Numbered from the stretch's first letter, positions 17,907 to 26,369 are shown. The stretch: 41,661 nt of DNA from an uncultured Prevotella sp. (GCA_900541575.1 UQKO01000017.1:1-41661), one strand, 5' to 3'. Notes: a model not told the origin generated them from the sequence alone. A program made the numbers and translations.

Positions 17907-17942
17907 CAAAAATCCCCACCAGAGTATACACTCCGATGGGGA
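17907..17942 (-). terminator. Terminator of ddh
   Basis: On the minus strand TCCCCA and TGGGGA (outer stem at 17937-17942 and 17913-17918) enclose an inner GAGT/ACTC pairing and are followed by TTTTT. It lies 36 bp after the ddh stop codon. Confidence 0.7.
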
Positions 17943-17977
17943 ACACTGAGTTACGTCCTTAAAGCGAAAGATTGGCT

Positions 17978-18877
17978 TTAAACTAGATGACGGATATTAT
18001 CCTCGCGACTACCAGGGAGGAGGTCAATCACGGGCACTTCAATCATGGTATAACAACCCGCTTGCTGCTTCATGGCGGCGCGAGCCACACATACGAGTAC
18101 CTGTCCCGTGAGGGCGGGATTATTAATTTTCATATTGAAGTCGAAAAGCTGATTCTGCGTCACACCGCTCACCCCCTTGCGCGTGAGGTGTACACCATGT
18201 CCCATATCAATAACATCATCGACCGAGGGTACAAGCGTCACGTGGGTTTCGTCAGAAGCGAAGTAAGGATCTGCCTTGATGGCAGCAGCCACTTTCTCGA
18301 ATTCGTAGCCCTCTTCTATTTCGATGTATACCATACGACGATGGATGCCTTGACCTGTAGGGATAGTCATTGAGAGCGCCTTCTTCACCCCATCAATAGC
18401 TTTCACAGCTACGGTATGCCCCATCGACATACCCGGACCAAAGTTGGTATAAGTGATACCCTTGGGAGCGATGGCCTGAAGTAGCGTACGCACTACAGAA
18501 TCCGATCCTGGATCCCAACCTGCTGAGATGATGCTCACAGCTCCGTGTTCCTTGGCTACAACATCGAGGCTACGGCGAAGATCAACAATCTGAGTATGAA
18601 TATCAAAACTATCTACGGTGTTAATACCAAGGCTCAGAATGTCCTTTGCATAAGTTTCTACGCTTCGGGTGGGAGTGGCAAGCACGGCTACATCTACGTC
18701 TTTAAGTTCGCGGATATCCTTCACCACGCTATATTTTTTAATTTCTTCAGGGCAGTTTTCAGCACCTTTGCGGCGCACAATTCCGGCGACTTCAAAGTCG
18801 GGAGCGGCCTCGAGGGCTTGCAGGGTGTAGTGGCCAATATTACCATAGCCCACTACTGCGGCACGTATTTTCTTCAT
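17978..18877 (-). CDS. ddh: meso-Diaminopimelate dehydrogenase
   Basis: The enzyme makes meso-diaminopimelate in one NADPH-dependent step from tetrahydrodipicolinate, bypassing the succinylase route and feeding peptidoglycan and lysine synthesis. The N-terminal Rossmann motif reads AVVGYGNIGHYTLQAL (residues about 7-22). Signature substrate-binding regions follow: SAGWDPGSDSVVRTLLQA (about 118-135), FGPGMSMGHTVAVKAI (about 145-160) and the C-terminal NNPALTGQVLVCVARA. Length (299) is close to known Ddh proteins. It stands alone between an unknown gene and a GNAT protein, with its own -7 box and terminator. Confidence 0.93.
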   Translation of the reverse strand: MKKIRAAVVGYGNIGHYTLQALEAAPDFEVAGIVRRKGAENCPEEIKKYSVVKDIRELKDVDVAVLATPTRSVETYAKDILSLGINTVDSFDIHTQIVDLRRSLDVVAKEHGAVSIISAGWDPGSDSVVRTLLQAIAPKGITYTNFGPGMSMGHTVAVKAIDGVKKALSMTIPTGQGIHRRMVYIEIEEGYEFEKVAAAIKADPYFASDETHVTLVPSVDDVIDMGHGVHLTRKGVSGVTQNQLFDFNMKINNPALTGQVLVCVARAAMKQQAGCYTMIEVPVIDLLPGSREDNIRHLV

Positions 18878-18915
18878 TTTGGAAGATTTTTATATATTTA
18901 AAAAGATATTCGACG

Positions 18916-18923
18916 CAAAGTTA
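18916..18923 (-). promoter_or_regulatory. -7 element of ddh
   Basis: TAACTTTG on the minus strand matches TAnnTTTG and predicts a leader of about 35 nt. Confidence 0.5.
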
Positions 18924-19086
18924 CGTTTTTTTCTTGAATATAGTCGGAAAGAAGAAACAAAGTGTTGCAAAAGAATATCAAGAACTAATACTTTCTATTC
19001 ATAAGCTAACACTCTCTGCATAGACAAAGATAGGATGGAATCTTTGACACAATTCTGCAGACGATAGGATTGTGAAAGCGTATTAC

Positions 19087-19572
19087 CTACAATACCAATT
19101 CCAGGTCTACCACATCAAGCACCTGTCCGAACTTGCGCCCAACCTTACGGAAGTGTGACACTTGCTCGAAGCCCATTGAACGATGAAGCCGAATGCTATG
19201 TTCATTGCCTTCTGTGATGCAGGCTATGAGGGCTTGCGCTCCGAGCAGACGGCTTTCGTCGATAAGCAGTGAAATCATCTGCCTACCAATGCCTTGCCCT
19301 TGCGCCTCTGGAGCGAGATAGATGGTCACTTCGTAGGTATAGGCATAGGCCGCACGCGGCTTCCAAGCATGCACGTAGCAGTAACCCGTCACCTCTCCTG
19401 CTTCGTCCTGCCATACGTAATAGGGATATTGAGCGGAGATTTCCGCGATGCGACGGCGCATTTCGTCTACGCTGACGGGGACAGTCTCGAAGGTTACGGT
19501 GGTGTCGGTCACGAAAGGATTGTAGATGCGCGTGATGGCCGCAGCATCGTCAAAAGTAACTTTGCGTATCAT
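19087..19572 (-). CDS. GNAT family N-acetyltransferase (phosphinothricin acetyltransferase-like)
   Basis: This 161-residue acyl-CoA-dependent acetyltransferase has the GNAT order: N-terminal RKVTFDDAAAITRIYNPFV (residues 3-21) typical of the PAT/MnaT subgroup, ETVPVSVDEMRRRI, the core strand YEVTIYLAPEAQGQGIGRQM containing the acetyl-CoA pyrophosphate loop Q-G-Q-G-I-G (about 92-97), and the C-terminal LHRSMGFEQVSHFRKVGRKFG. Relatives acetylate amino-acid analogues such as methionine sulfone, or small amines; the true substrate here is unknown. It is a single gene with tRNA-Pro upstream on the same strand. Confidence 0.88.
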   Translation of the reverse strand: MIRKVTFDDAAAITRIYNPFVTDTTVTFETVPVSVDEMRRRIAEISAQYPYYVWQDEAGEVTGYCYVHAWKPRAAYAYTYEVTIYLAPEAQGQGIGRQMISLLIDESRLLGAQALIACITEGNEHSIRLHRSMGFEQVSHFRKVGRKFGQVLDVVDLELVL

Positions 19573-19811
19573 ATCTGTACAGACTTTAGGATGGTTCTAT
19601 TCATTCTGATAAATATTAGGTATCTTATTCTGACAGGTGATTGATATGCGCTTGAAAGCGCTTTTTTACAGTAAATCAGTCACATAGACTGAATAGGACT
19701 TCCTTTTAAGAGATAGAGTGCGGCTCGGCTGAAAAGCCATGCCCATATACATATATATACATAGGAAAGGCGGCAAACCGCTACTGCGATTTGCCGCCCA
19801 CTACAATTCAG

Positions 19812-19886
19812 TCGGGGTGACTGGATTCGAACCAGCGACCACACGCCCCCCAGACGCGTACTCTAACCGGGCTGAGCTACACCCCG
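19812..19886 (-). tRNA. tRNA-Pro (GGG)
   Basis: On the minus strand a 75-nt cloverleaf starts CGGGGTGTAGCTCAG and ends GGTTCGAATCCAGTC followed by CACCCCGA. The acceptor stem CGGGGTG/CACCCCG is perfect. The anticodon loop CTGGGGG gives anticodon GGG (proline). CCA is not encoded. The rest of the 457-bp gap 19573-20029 shows only promoters. Confidence 0.95.
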
Positions 19887-19897
19887 AATTGCGAGTG

Positions 19898-19929
19898 CAA
19901 AAGTACATGCTTTCCGAGAAACCACCAAA
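19898..19929 (-). promoter_or_regulatory. Promoter of tRNA-Pro
   Basis: On the minus strand TTTG (19926-19929), 20 bp, TACTTTTG (19898-19905) is a perfect Bacteroidetes promoter placed just upstream of the tRNA 5' end. Confidence 0.75.
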
Positions 19930-19980
19930 CATTTTCATCACTTTTTTACCAATAAATCAAGAAAAGCGGCATTTTAGCCG

Positions 19981-19988
19981 TATTTTTG
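19981..19988 (+). promoter_or_regulatory. Possible -7 element of the EamA gene
   Basis: TATTTTTG matches TAnnTTTG, about 41 bp before the ATG at 20030. No clear -33 TTTG is present. Confidence 0.4.
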
Positions 19989-20029
19989 TAGGCGAATAGC
20001 GATTACCCATCGCACAAGAGATCCTATTT

Positions 20030-20977
20030 ATGCTCAACAATCAGATAAAGGGCGGCATTTATGGTTGCATCGCCGCCGTGAGCTATGGCCTCAATCCACT
20101 ATGCGCCAAGTTGCTCTATCGCGACGGTTACAACTCTAACTCCGTGCTGCTCTACCGATTCTTCTTCGGCACCATCATCCTCGGAATACTCATGCTCGCC
20201 CAGCGCAAGAGCTTTGCACTGACACGTAAAGAAGCGGGAGTGCTCGCAGTACTCGGAATAATGTTTGCCATCTCGTCTATCACGTATTTTCTTAGTTTTT
20301 ACTATATGAGTGCAGGAGTGGCAGCCACATTAGTTTTTGCCTACCCCGTATTCACAGCCTTGCTCATGGCCGTGCTTTTCAAGGAGAGGCTCAAATGGCC
20401 ATCGATAGCCGCCATACTAATGACCTTAGGAGGCATTGCACTGCTTTATCAAGGCGATAACGGCCGACCGATTGATACAGTGGGTATCGTCTTCATTATG
20501 ATTTCGGCCTTGGCCTACGCCATTTATATCATTATTGTTAACAAGAGCGGCATCGTAATGTCGAGCATTAAACTCACTTTTTATGCGATGCTGAGTTGCC
20601 TAATATGCATCGTGCTCTATGCCCTGCTCACACCCACGGGGCAACTGCAAATGCTCCACACGCCCGAGCAATGGGGAGTTGCCTTAGCACTCGGACTCGT
20701 GCCCACGGTGGTATCGCTCGTGTTTATGGCCATGGCCATACATTGCATTGGCTCTACACCCACTGCTATCATGGGAGCGCTCGAACCTGTCACAGCCATC
20801 GTGTTAGGAGCATGGATTTTTGACGAGATGCTCACACTACGCTTATCAGTGGGCATTGTGCTGATTCTCCTAGCCGTAATGCTCATTATCCTCGACGACC
20901 GCCTTCGCCACGCGCTCTCGGGCATAAAAATCGTGAAGCGAGGACGACTCATCGTGAAGCGTATGCGCTGGAAATAG
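20030..20977 (+). CDS. DMT superfamily transporter, two EamA domains
   Basis: The 315-residue protein has about ten hydrophobic helices arranged as two EamA repeats (residues about 6-140 and 150-290), the drug/metabolite transporter layout of inner-membrane exporters. The first repeat contains ISSITYFLSFYYMSAGVAATLVFAYPVF and the second the matching GSTPTAIMGALEPVTAIVLG region. The tail is basic (IKIVKRGRLIVKRMRWK), as expected for a cytoplasmic end. The substrate cannot be inferred; relatives export amino acids or metabolites. cysC begins 69 bp downstream, so the two may be co-transcribed. Confidence 0.9.
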   Translation: MLNNQIKGGIYGCIAAVSYGLNPLCAKLLYRDGYNSNSVLLYRFFFGTIILGILMLAQRKSFALTRKEAGVLAVLGIMFAISSITYFLSFYYMSAGVAATLVFAYPVFTALLMAVLFKERLKWPSIAAILMTLGGIALLYQGDNGRPIDTVGIVFIMISALAYAIYIIIVNKSGIVMSSIKLTFYAMLSCLICIVLYALLTPTGQLQMLHTPEQWGVALALGLVPTVVSLVFMAMAIHCIGSTPTAIMGALEPVTAIVLGAWIFDEMLTLRLSVGIVLILLAVMLIILDDRLRHALSGIKIVKRGRLIVKRMRWK

Positions 20978-21023
20978 CCATGAATTTTAACAGAGGTGCA
21001 AAGCACCGAAAAACTTATAAACT

Positions 21024-21039
21024 GCGGCGTTCGCGCCGC
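21024..21039 (+). promoter_or_regulatory. UUCG tetraloop hairpin just before cysC
   Basis: GCGGCG, TTCG, CGCCGC forms a six-base-pair GC stem with an extra-stable UUCG loop, ending 7 nt before the cysC ATG. In the message it would overlap the ribosome-binding region. It may restrain translation or mark a processing site. There is no T-run, so it is not a typical terminator. Confidence 0.5.
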
Positions 21040-21046
21040 CTTCCCT

Positions 21047-21637
21047 ATGCAAGATAATATCTATCCCATCTTCGACCGCATGCTCTCGCGCCAAGACAAG
21101 GAGCAGCTACTCCATCAGCGAGGTGTAATGCTATGGTTTACAGGACTAAGCGGTAGCGGAAAAAGCACCGTAGCCATTGCCCTTGAACGTGAACTGCATA
21201 AGCGTGGACTACTCTGCCGCATACTCGACGGCGACAACATCCGTACAGGCATCAATGCCAATCTAGGTTTCTCGGCCGACGACCGACGAGAGAATATTCG
21301 CAGAGTGGCCGAGGTGGCCAAACTCTTCGTCGACACAGGTATCATCACTATCGCTGCTTTCGTGAGCCCCACAGAAGAACTTCGCCAACTAGCTCAGAGC
21401 ATCATTGGGCCCGACGACTTTAAAGAGATCTATATATCCACACCGCTCGAGGAGTGTGAACGACGCGATGTAAAAGGTCTCTATGCCCGTGCTCGCCGCG
21501 GCGAAGTGAAAAATTTTACTGGCATATCGGCACCTTTCGAAGCACCCAAACACCCCGCACTAAGCCTCGATACGTCACGTCTTTCGCTTGAACAAAGCGT
21601 AGAAGAATTGCTGCATTTGCTCGGCATCGAACATTAA
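21047..21637 (+). CDS. cysC: Adenylyl-sulfate (APS) kinase
   Basis: CysC phosphorylates adenosine 5'-phosphosulfate to PAPS using ATP. I use the ATG at 21047 (MQDNIYPIFDRML, 196 residues); the upstream GTG at 20996 would add 17 residues encoded across a hairpin and unlike the family. Visible motifs are the P-loop GLSGSGKST (about residues 32-40), the substrate segment LDGDNIRTGIN with RRENIRRVAEVAK (about 61-95) and FVSPTEELR (about 105-113). The later lid-like GLYARARRGEVKNFTGISAPFE matches CysC. No ATP sulfurylase, PAPS reductase or sulfate transporter lies nearby, so the pathway context is elsewhere. Confidence 0.93.
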   Translation: MQDNIYPIFDRMLSRQDKEQLLHQRGVMLWFTGLSGSGKSTVAIALERELHKRGLLCRILDGDNIRTGINANLGFSADDRRENIRRVAEVAKLFVDTGIITIAAFVSPTEELRQLAQSIIGPDDFKEIYISTPLEECERRDVKGLYARARRGEVKNFTGISAPFEAPKHPALSLDTSRLSLEQSVEELLHLLGIEH

Positions 21638-21702
21638 GTAAAACCCACGCAATGGAAGGAAGGAATGCTTCCTACCCACTCGTTTAAACACTTTATTTCA
21701 TC

Positions 21703-22116
21703 ATGGAAATCACTATCCAAAATCTGGAAAATATGCCCGAGGCCGCCCAAGAGTTTGTGCGTGCCATGGATCAAAACACCGTGTTTGCCTTCTACGGCAA
21801 GATGGGCGCTGGTAAAACCACTTTCATCAAAGCTGTATGCGAAGCACTTGGTGTGACCGACGTGGTAAACTCACCTACCTTTAGCATCGTCAACGAATAT
21901 CGAGCCGACACCACGGGCGAACTCATTTATCACTTCGACTTCTATCGTATCAAGAAACTTGAAGAGGTGTATGACATGGGGTATGAGGATTATTTCTACT
22001 CGGGCGCTGTGTGCTTCATCGAATGGCCTGAACTCATCGAAGATTTGCTACCTGGCGACGCCATACGCGTAGATATCGTAGAGCAAGAAGATGGCAGTCG
22101 ATTGGTGAAATTTTAA
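21703..22116 (+). CDS. tsaE: tRNA threonylcarbamoyladenosine biosynthesis ATPase TsaE
   Basis: TsaE is the ATPase partner of TsaB and TsaD in forming t6A37 on ANN-decoding tRNAs. The 137-residue protein has the typical size. It carries the P-loop FYGKMGAGKTTF (about residues 29-40), the conserved SPTFSIVNEY (about 57-66), the HFDFYRI motif (about 76-82) and the Walker-B-like CFIEWPELIEDLLP (about 103-116). It follows cysC by 65 bp in the same direction. TsaB and TsaD are not in this window. Confidence 0.95.
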   Translation: MEITIQNLENMPEAAQEFVRAMDQNTVFAFYGKMGAGKTTFIKAVCEALGVTDVVNSPTFSIVNEYRADTTGELIYHFDFYRIKKLEEVYDMGYEDYFYSGAVCFIEWPELIEDLLPGDAIRVDIVEQEDGSRLVKF

Positions 22117-22216
22117 ACTCACTTCTCCTACCCCACATGCTATTTTGCTATATGCATAAGCCGTGAAACACGTTTCCTAGAAGTTATCTATCCTCACTCT
22201 ATTCCCCATTTTAACA

Positions 22217-24388
22217 ATGAAAATACTGCTTCCATTACTCGCAAGTATGCTTTCGCTCTCACTCTCCGCTCAGACGGTGAGCCGCATGAGCGAACTAAAC
22301 CCCGAACAGAAAGCAGCGGCCACAAACATTCGCCTTACAGGAAAACTTTCCACTACGGGAAACTCCGATTTCCGCCAAATGCGAGACCTCTGCTATCAAC
22401 TCCATTCGGCCGACCTCAGCGGTGCCGACTGCGAAGTGATTCCCAACAATGCTTTCCACTCACGCCACGCACTAGAGAAAATTCTACTACCCGACAATCT
22501 GAAGTCCATCGGATCGCAAGCATTCTTTGCCTGCACACGCCTTTCTCAGATTACCCTACCCCCATCGCTCACGAGAGTGGGCGACGCAGCTTTCTCCTCA
22601 TGCTCCGCACTGAAAGAAATCACCATTAACGGCACACCTACGCTAGGAGAATTTGCCTTTGCTCGCCTTACAGGGCTTCGCACAGTACGCGTTAATTCTT
22701 CCGTACCACCCGTGGCTTCCCCCTCCACATTCGACGGGATTGACCGTAAGCGAGTAAAACTCATCGTACCCAAAGGATCTGAACTAAAATACCGCAAAGC
22801 TGCTGGATGGAGTATCTTTTTCTCCACTCCCGACAACGAAAATAAACTTTGCAACCCGCTAGAGGCCATTGTTCCTCTGCCCGCAAAGATTCAGACTTTA
22901 GAGGGAGCCTCGCTGACAACTGAGCGCCACTGGGAAGTATTGGCCGCTGAAGGATTGGCAAATGAATGCACACAGGCTGAGCGTGTGCTGCGTGCTCGCA
23001 TTCCAAAACTAAAGAACCCAAAACTAGCAGGCCATGCTACACTCACTCTCGGACTAGACCCAACACTCTCTGATAACGAGGCATACGTGCTCAAAGTCTC
23101 TGCTAAGGGAGTGGATATTCACGGTAAAACAGCCGCGGGCGTGTTCTATGGCCTCATGACCTTCGACCAACTATTGCGCGGCGATGGTTCCTCCACCTGT
23201 TGCGAGGCAATTCCCCAACTTCGCATAGAAGATGCTCCACGCACTCACATTCGCGAACTCATGCTCGACCCTTGCCGCACATTTATCCCCTTCGATGAAC
23301 TGAAAGCGTTCATTCCCGAAATGGCACGCTATAAGTACAACACGGTTCATCTCCACCTTACAGACGACCAAGCATGGCGCATTGAGATAAAAAAATATCC
23401 CGAACTGACCCAAAAGGCTTCATCTCGCGTAGGTATGGACGATATGCTAGTGCCCATTTCAGGGTATTATACACAGAGCCAAATGCGTGAATTGGTGGCC
23501 TATGCAGCTCAGTATCATGTGCAAGTGGTGCCCGAAATAGAGATGCCTGGTCATGAAGTGGCTGCCATCCACGTATTCCCCAAGCTTACATGCGGCGAAA
23601 AACAGGTTCCCATCCGTACAACCTGTGGCGTGTCGGACAACCTGCTCTGCCCTGGTAGCGAGTTCACCTATGAGTTTCTTGGAAACGTATTTCGTGAACT
23701 TGCCGACATCTTCCCTTCTCCCTACATCCATTTGGGAGGCGACGAAGCTGGCCATCCAGCCCTTGACTGTTGGACCAACTGCGACAACTGTAAAGCACTC
23801 AAGAAGCGCCTCGGAATCACAACTACCGATCGCTCCGAAAATTGGCGCTTACAGCAGTACCTCTTCGACCGCATGATTGATACACTACGCACAAAATATG
23901 GGAAAACGCCCATGTTCTGGTATGAAACGGACTTTAAGAAGATACAGTCTGGCTGCGTCACCTTCTCGTGGCGCCACGGATTAACAAAGCAAGCCCTTGA
24001 AGCAGCCGTGGCCAACAATGCAAAAATCATGCTATGTCCTGGCGAACATTGCTACTTAGACTATCCCATGGCAGCTGGCGATATGCCAGAAATCAATTGG
24101 GGCATGCCTGTTATTTCCCTTAAGCAGAGCTATGAACTTGATCCATCCTGGGGCATGGACAAAGACTTCGAGAAGAACAATCTTTTCGGCGTTGCAGGCA
24201 CGTTATGGAGCGAATGTATCAATTCGCCCGAGCGCATCTATTACCAAGCTTATCCCCGCGCTCTAGCCCTTTCCGAAGTAGGATGGTCTCCTGCTAATAA
24301 ACGTTCTTGGGACGACTTCCTAAAACGCCTCAAACCTGTTCTCAACGACATGCAGCGACGTGGCATTACATTCTCTAAGCAATTCTAA
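22217..24388 (+). CDS. Secreted GH20 beta-N-acetylhexosaminidase with N-terminal leucine-rich repeats
   Basis: The 723-residue protein begins with a signal peptide (MKILLPLLASMLSLSLSAQ). Residues about 40-205 form BspA-type (LRR_5) repeats such as NAFHSRHALEKILLPDNL and AFFACTRLSQITLP, usually involved in binding. A GH20b-like beta/alpha domain follows (about 215-330), then the GH20 barrel (about 335-690), whose catalytic Asp-Glu pair lies in HLGGDEAGH near residue 508 with ELMLDPCRTFIP and VPEIEMPGHE as landmarks. It should release terminal N-acetylglucosamine or galactosamine from glycans, probably in the periplasm or on the surface. I see no clear C-terminal sorting tail. It is the last rightward gene of this block and has a strong terminator. 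Confidence 0.93.
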   Translation: MKILLPLLASMLSLSLSAQTVSRMSELNPEQKAAATNIRLTGKLSTTGNSDFRQMRDLCYQLHSADLSGADCEVIPNNAFHSRHALEKILLPDNLKSIGSQAFFACTRLSQITLPPSLTRVGDAAFSSCSALKEITINGTPTLGEFAFARLTGLRTVRVNSSVPPVASPSTFDGIDRKRVKLIVPKGSELKYRKAAGWSIFFSTPDNENKLCNPLEAIVPLPAKIQTLEGASLTTERHWEVLAAEGLANECTQAERVLRARIPKLKNPKLAGHATLTLGLDPTLSDNEAYVLKVSAKGVDIHGKTAAGVFYGLMTFDQLLRGDGSSTCCEAIPQLRIEDAPRTHIRELMLDPCRTFIPFDELKAFIPEMARYKYNTVHLHLTDDQAWRIEIKKYPELTQKASSRVGMDDMLVPISGYYTQSQMRELVAYAAQYHVQVVPEIEMPGHEVAAIHVFPKLTCGEKQVPIRTTCGVSDNLLCPGSEFTYEFLGNVFRELADIFPSPYIHLGGDEAGHPALDCWTNCDNCKALKKRLGITTTDRSENWRLQQYLFDRMIDTLRTKYGKTPMFWYETDFKKIQSGCVTFSWRHGLTKQALEAAVANNAKIMLCPGEHCYLDYPMAAGDMPEINWGMPVISLKQSYELDPSWGMDKDFEKNNLFGVAGTLWSECINSPERIYYQAYPRALALSEVGWSPANKRSWDDFLKRLKPVLNDMQRRGITFSKQF

Positions 24389-24419
24389 ACTTCTCCCATA
24401 GATAGCTTTTCATAATAAA

Positions 24420-24482
24420 TAGAGCCTCTAGTAGTACTTTCTGATTAATTTTGGGAATATCTACTAGAGGCTCTAAATGTGT
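24420..24482 (+). terminator. Terminator of the GH20 gene
   Basis: TAGAGCCTCTAGTAG (24420-24434) and CTACTAGAGGCTCTA (24461-24475) form a perfect 15-bp stem with a 26-nt loop, followed by AATGTGTTTTTT. Confidence 0.8.
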
Positions 24483-24661
24483 TTTTTACTTTCATCTTTT
24501 TCCTATATCGGGGCAGCAGATATTCTCGATTGATATTACCCTAAAGTCCATTTTGCTTGCCTATTTCCACGTTGTAAAGCAGATAAGTGACCAACCTTAC
24601 AATACAAGAGAAATCTTTCTTCGAAACACGCAAATTCTTGGAGTATAGGTCAAATTCTTCT

Positions 24662-24672
24662 CTCTGCATAGA
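24662..24672 (+). repeat. Copy of the 11-bp motif CTCTGCATAGA
   Basis: One of four identical 11-mers in intergenic DNA (others at 19014-19024, 26613-26623 and, inverted, 40055-40065). Here it lies directly before the dispersed repeat element B. Confidence 0.6.
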
Positions 24673-24679
24673 TAGAATT

Positions 24680-24877
24680 ATCTCTACATAGGCATTCAAG
24701 TTACACTAAAAGGCCGTTCAAGTTATCGTCCTTCGGTCGAGGGACACATGTCCTTCGGTCGGGGGACACATGTCCTTCGGTCGGGGGACACATGTCCTTC
24801 GGTCGGGGGACACATGTCCTTCGGTCGAAGGACGATGACTTAGTAAACGTTTTAAGAAAACTTCTACGGCCTTTTAG
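24680..24877. repeat. 22-bp-period palindrome array B within a bounded repeat element
   Basis: Palindromes GGACACATGTCC start at 24742, 24764, 24786 and 24808, exactly 22 bp apart, with 10-bp spacers TTCGGTCGGG or a close variant. Terminal half-sites AAGTTATCGTCC (24720-24731) and GGACGATGACTT (24830-24841) face each other in the same register. An outer perfect 12-bp inverted repeat, CTAAAAGGCCGT (24706-24717) and ACGGCCTTTTAG (24866-24877), closes the element. The left 60 bp match 1381-1440. The gap separates two convergent genes. An open frame through the array is a by-product of the repeat. Confidence 0.9.
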
Positions 24878-25161
24878 CCTAACAACAATATACTTAAAGA
24901 GAACACTGCAACGCAATGGATAACAACTACTATCGAAGTTTCAGATTCTGCACGTTCTAGTTAAAACCGAAATTAATTTATATAAATATAGATCTCCCCT
25001 AAAAACGAGGGGTTGGAGAGGAGGGGTGGAACATAACGGGCAATGTGACTGAATTGCCACTCAATATGCATAATAATAGGAAGTCACTTTTCCCATCGTA
25101 CCAAGCAGAAACATCCGCCGGCTCGTGCTTGCCCCCATACATGCGTATTTCATACAAGCAC
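24878..25161. other. Intergenic DNA with two small inverted repeats
   Basis: Besides CCCCTAAAAACGAGGGG near 24998-25014 and GGCAAT/ATTGCC near 25040-25059, I see no gene, promoter or RNA in this stretch between element B and the ompA terminator. Confidence 0.5.
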
Positions 25162-25198
25162 AAAAAAGGCCGCACCTACGCTTGAGATGCGGCTTTTA
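25162..25198 (-). terminator. Terminator of the OmpA-family gene
   Basis: On the minus strand AAAAGCCGCA and TGCGGCCTTT pair (one bulge) around a 13-nt loop and end in TTTTTT. It lies about 45 bp after the stop codon. Confidence 0.75.
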
Positions 25199-25241
25199 TA
25201 TTATTTACTAGCTGCTCATTAGCAGCCAACGAGTATCAAGA

Positions 25242-26369
25242 TTACTGAGCTTCGTTGATAGTACAGATGCTTACGCGGTTCCAATCGTCCTCAGAGAACA
25301 TATTACCTACACCCTGGCCTTCAGCGCTGATGCGGCTAGCTGCAATCTTGTACTTATTTACGAGAATAGACTTCACTGCTTCAGCACGAGCTTTTGCAAT
25401 CTTTGCGTTGATTTCAGCGCTACCTTCGGGAGAAGCATATCCCTTAATATCAACGGTGCTATTCTTGTGGTTCTTCAAGAAAGTGGCAACACGCTCTACA
25501 TTGGGGAGCTGAGATGCATCTACCACACTCTTACCTTGACGGAAGGTTACTGTTTGTTCAAGTGAACTTGTGCTCTTTGTTACAGTCTGCACTACAGGCT
25601 TCTGGTTGCGACAATCATTGAGCTTTTGTTGGAGGTCACGGTTATCGGCACCGAGCTTTGCAATCTGAGCATCCTTATCGTTCACCTGAGCACGGAGATC
25701 ATTAACCTTAGCATTCAAGCCGTCAATCTCTGCCTGGTCGTATGCCTTAACGAAAGTCATGTAGTGCTTACCATTGTTGCGATTTTTGAAGTGGTAAGTT
25801 ACACCAGCGAGTAATTCAATCGCGCTCTTATTGACGTTGTAAGAAATGTGATTATTATCCTCCATATTATATACAATAGAGGGCTTTATTGCGACAGTCC
25901 AAGCCTTCTTCTCACCTACATTGAAATTGAAGTTGAAACCGAACTTAGAAGTGAAATAGTTTTCATCCTGAGCATTTGCCATGTAATCGTGGCCCCAACC
26001 TGCACCTACAACACCTTCTACCTCGAACAAACGGGGTTGGCCATTATAACCGAAGAAGAGGTTAGAGAAATTGATTTTACCGAGAAGGCTGAGGTTGCTT
26101 TGATCGAATACGTTACGGCTAGGTGTCGTATTATTATTAGCCAAGAACTGAGCACCAACGCCCAATACTGGAGTGATCTGCTTACCTACTTCAACACCAT
26201 AAGTAGCACGCATGTTTTTCCAAAATGCTGAGTGAGAAGTCTTTGTGATGCCACCACCAACGAGACCTACAGACCAATTATCAAAAAAGCGTGAGCCTTG
26301 AACAGACTTCTGAGCAGTCGCAGTGAGCATCGATACACTCAGAACTGCAATAGTAAGAAACTTTTTCAT
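25242..26369 (-). CDS. OmpA-family outer-membrane protein
   Basis: The 375-residue protein has a signal peptide (MKKFLTIAVLSVSMLTATAQ) and a roughly 170-residue N-terminal beta-barrel-like domain with glycine and aromatic rich strands. A coiled-coil linker follows (IDGLNAKVNDLRAQVNDKDA to LNDCRNQ, about residues 210-255). The C-terminal OmpA domain (about 270-375) contains VDIKGYASPEGSAEINAKIA and the RISAEGQG segment that binds peptidoglycan. It would tether the outer membrane to the cell wall and is the kind of major surface protein common in Bacteroidales. It is a single gene with a long 5' leader (about 110 nt if the -7 box at 26484 is used). Confidence 0.93.
   Translation of the reverse strand: MKKFLTIAVLSVSMLTATAQKSVQGSRFFDNWSVGLVGGGITKTSHSAFWKNMRATYGVEVGKQITPVLGVGAQFLANNNTTPSRNVFDQSNLSLLGKINFSNLFFGYNGQPRLFEVEGVVGAGWGHDYMANAQDENYFTSKFGFNFNFNVGEKKAWTVAIKPSIVYNMEDNNHISYNVNKSAIELLAGVTYHFKNRNNGKHYMTFVKAYDQAEIDGLNAKVNDLRAQVNDKDAQIAKLGADNRDLQQKLNDCRNQKPVVQTVTKSTSSLEQTVTFRQGKSVVDASQLPNVERVATFLKNHKNSTVDIKGYASPEGSAEINAKIAKARAEAVKSILVNKYKIAASRISAEGQGVGNMFSEDDWNRVSICTINEAQ

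Noticed and set aside
19739..19999. 86-codon frame over tRNA-Pro
   Set aside because: It reads the reverse of a complete tRNA gene; this is a familiar annotation artefact.
24720..24841. CRISPR array
   Set aside because: The 10-bp spacers are nearly identical between units and repeats are 12 bp; no cas genes are present.
24701..24916. 71-codon minus-strand open frame through array B
   Set aside because: Its repeated RRTCVPRPKD-like text is only the 22-bp tandem unit read in successive frames; no start context or family.
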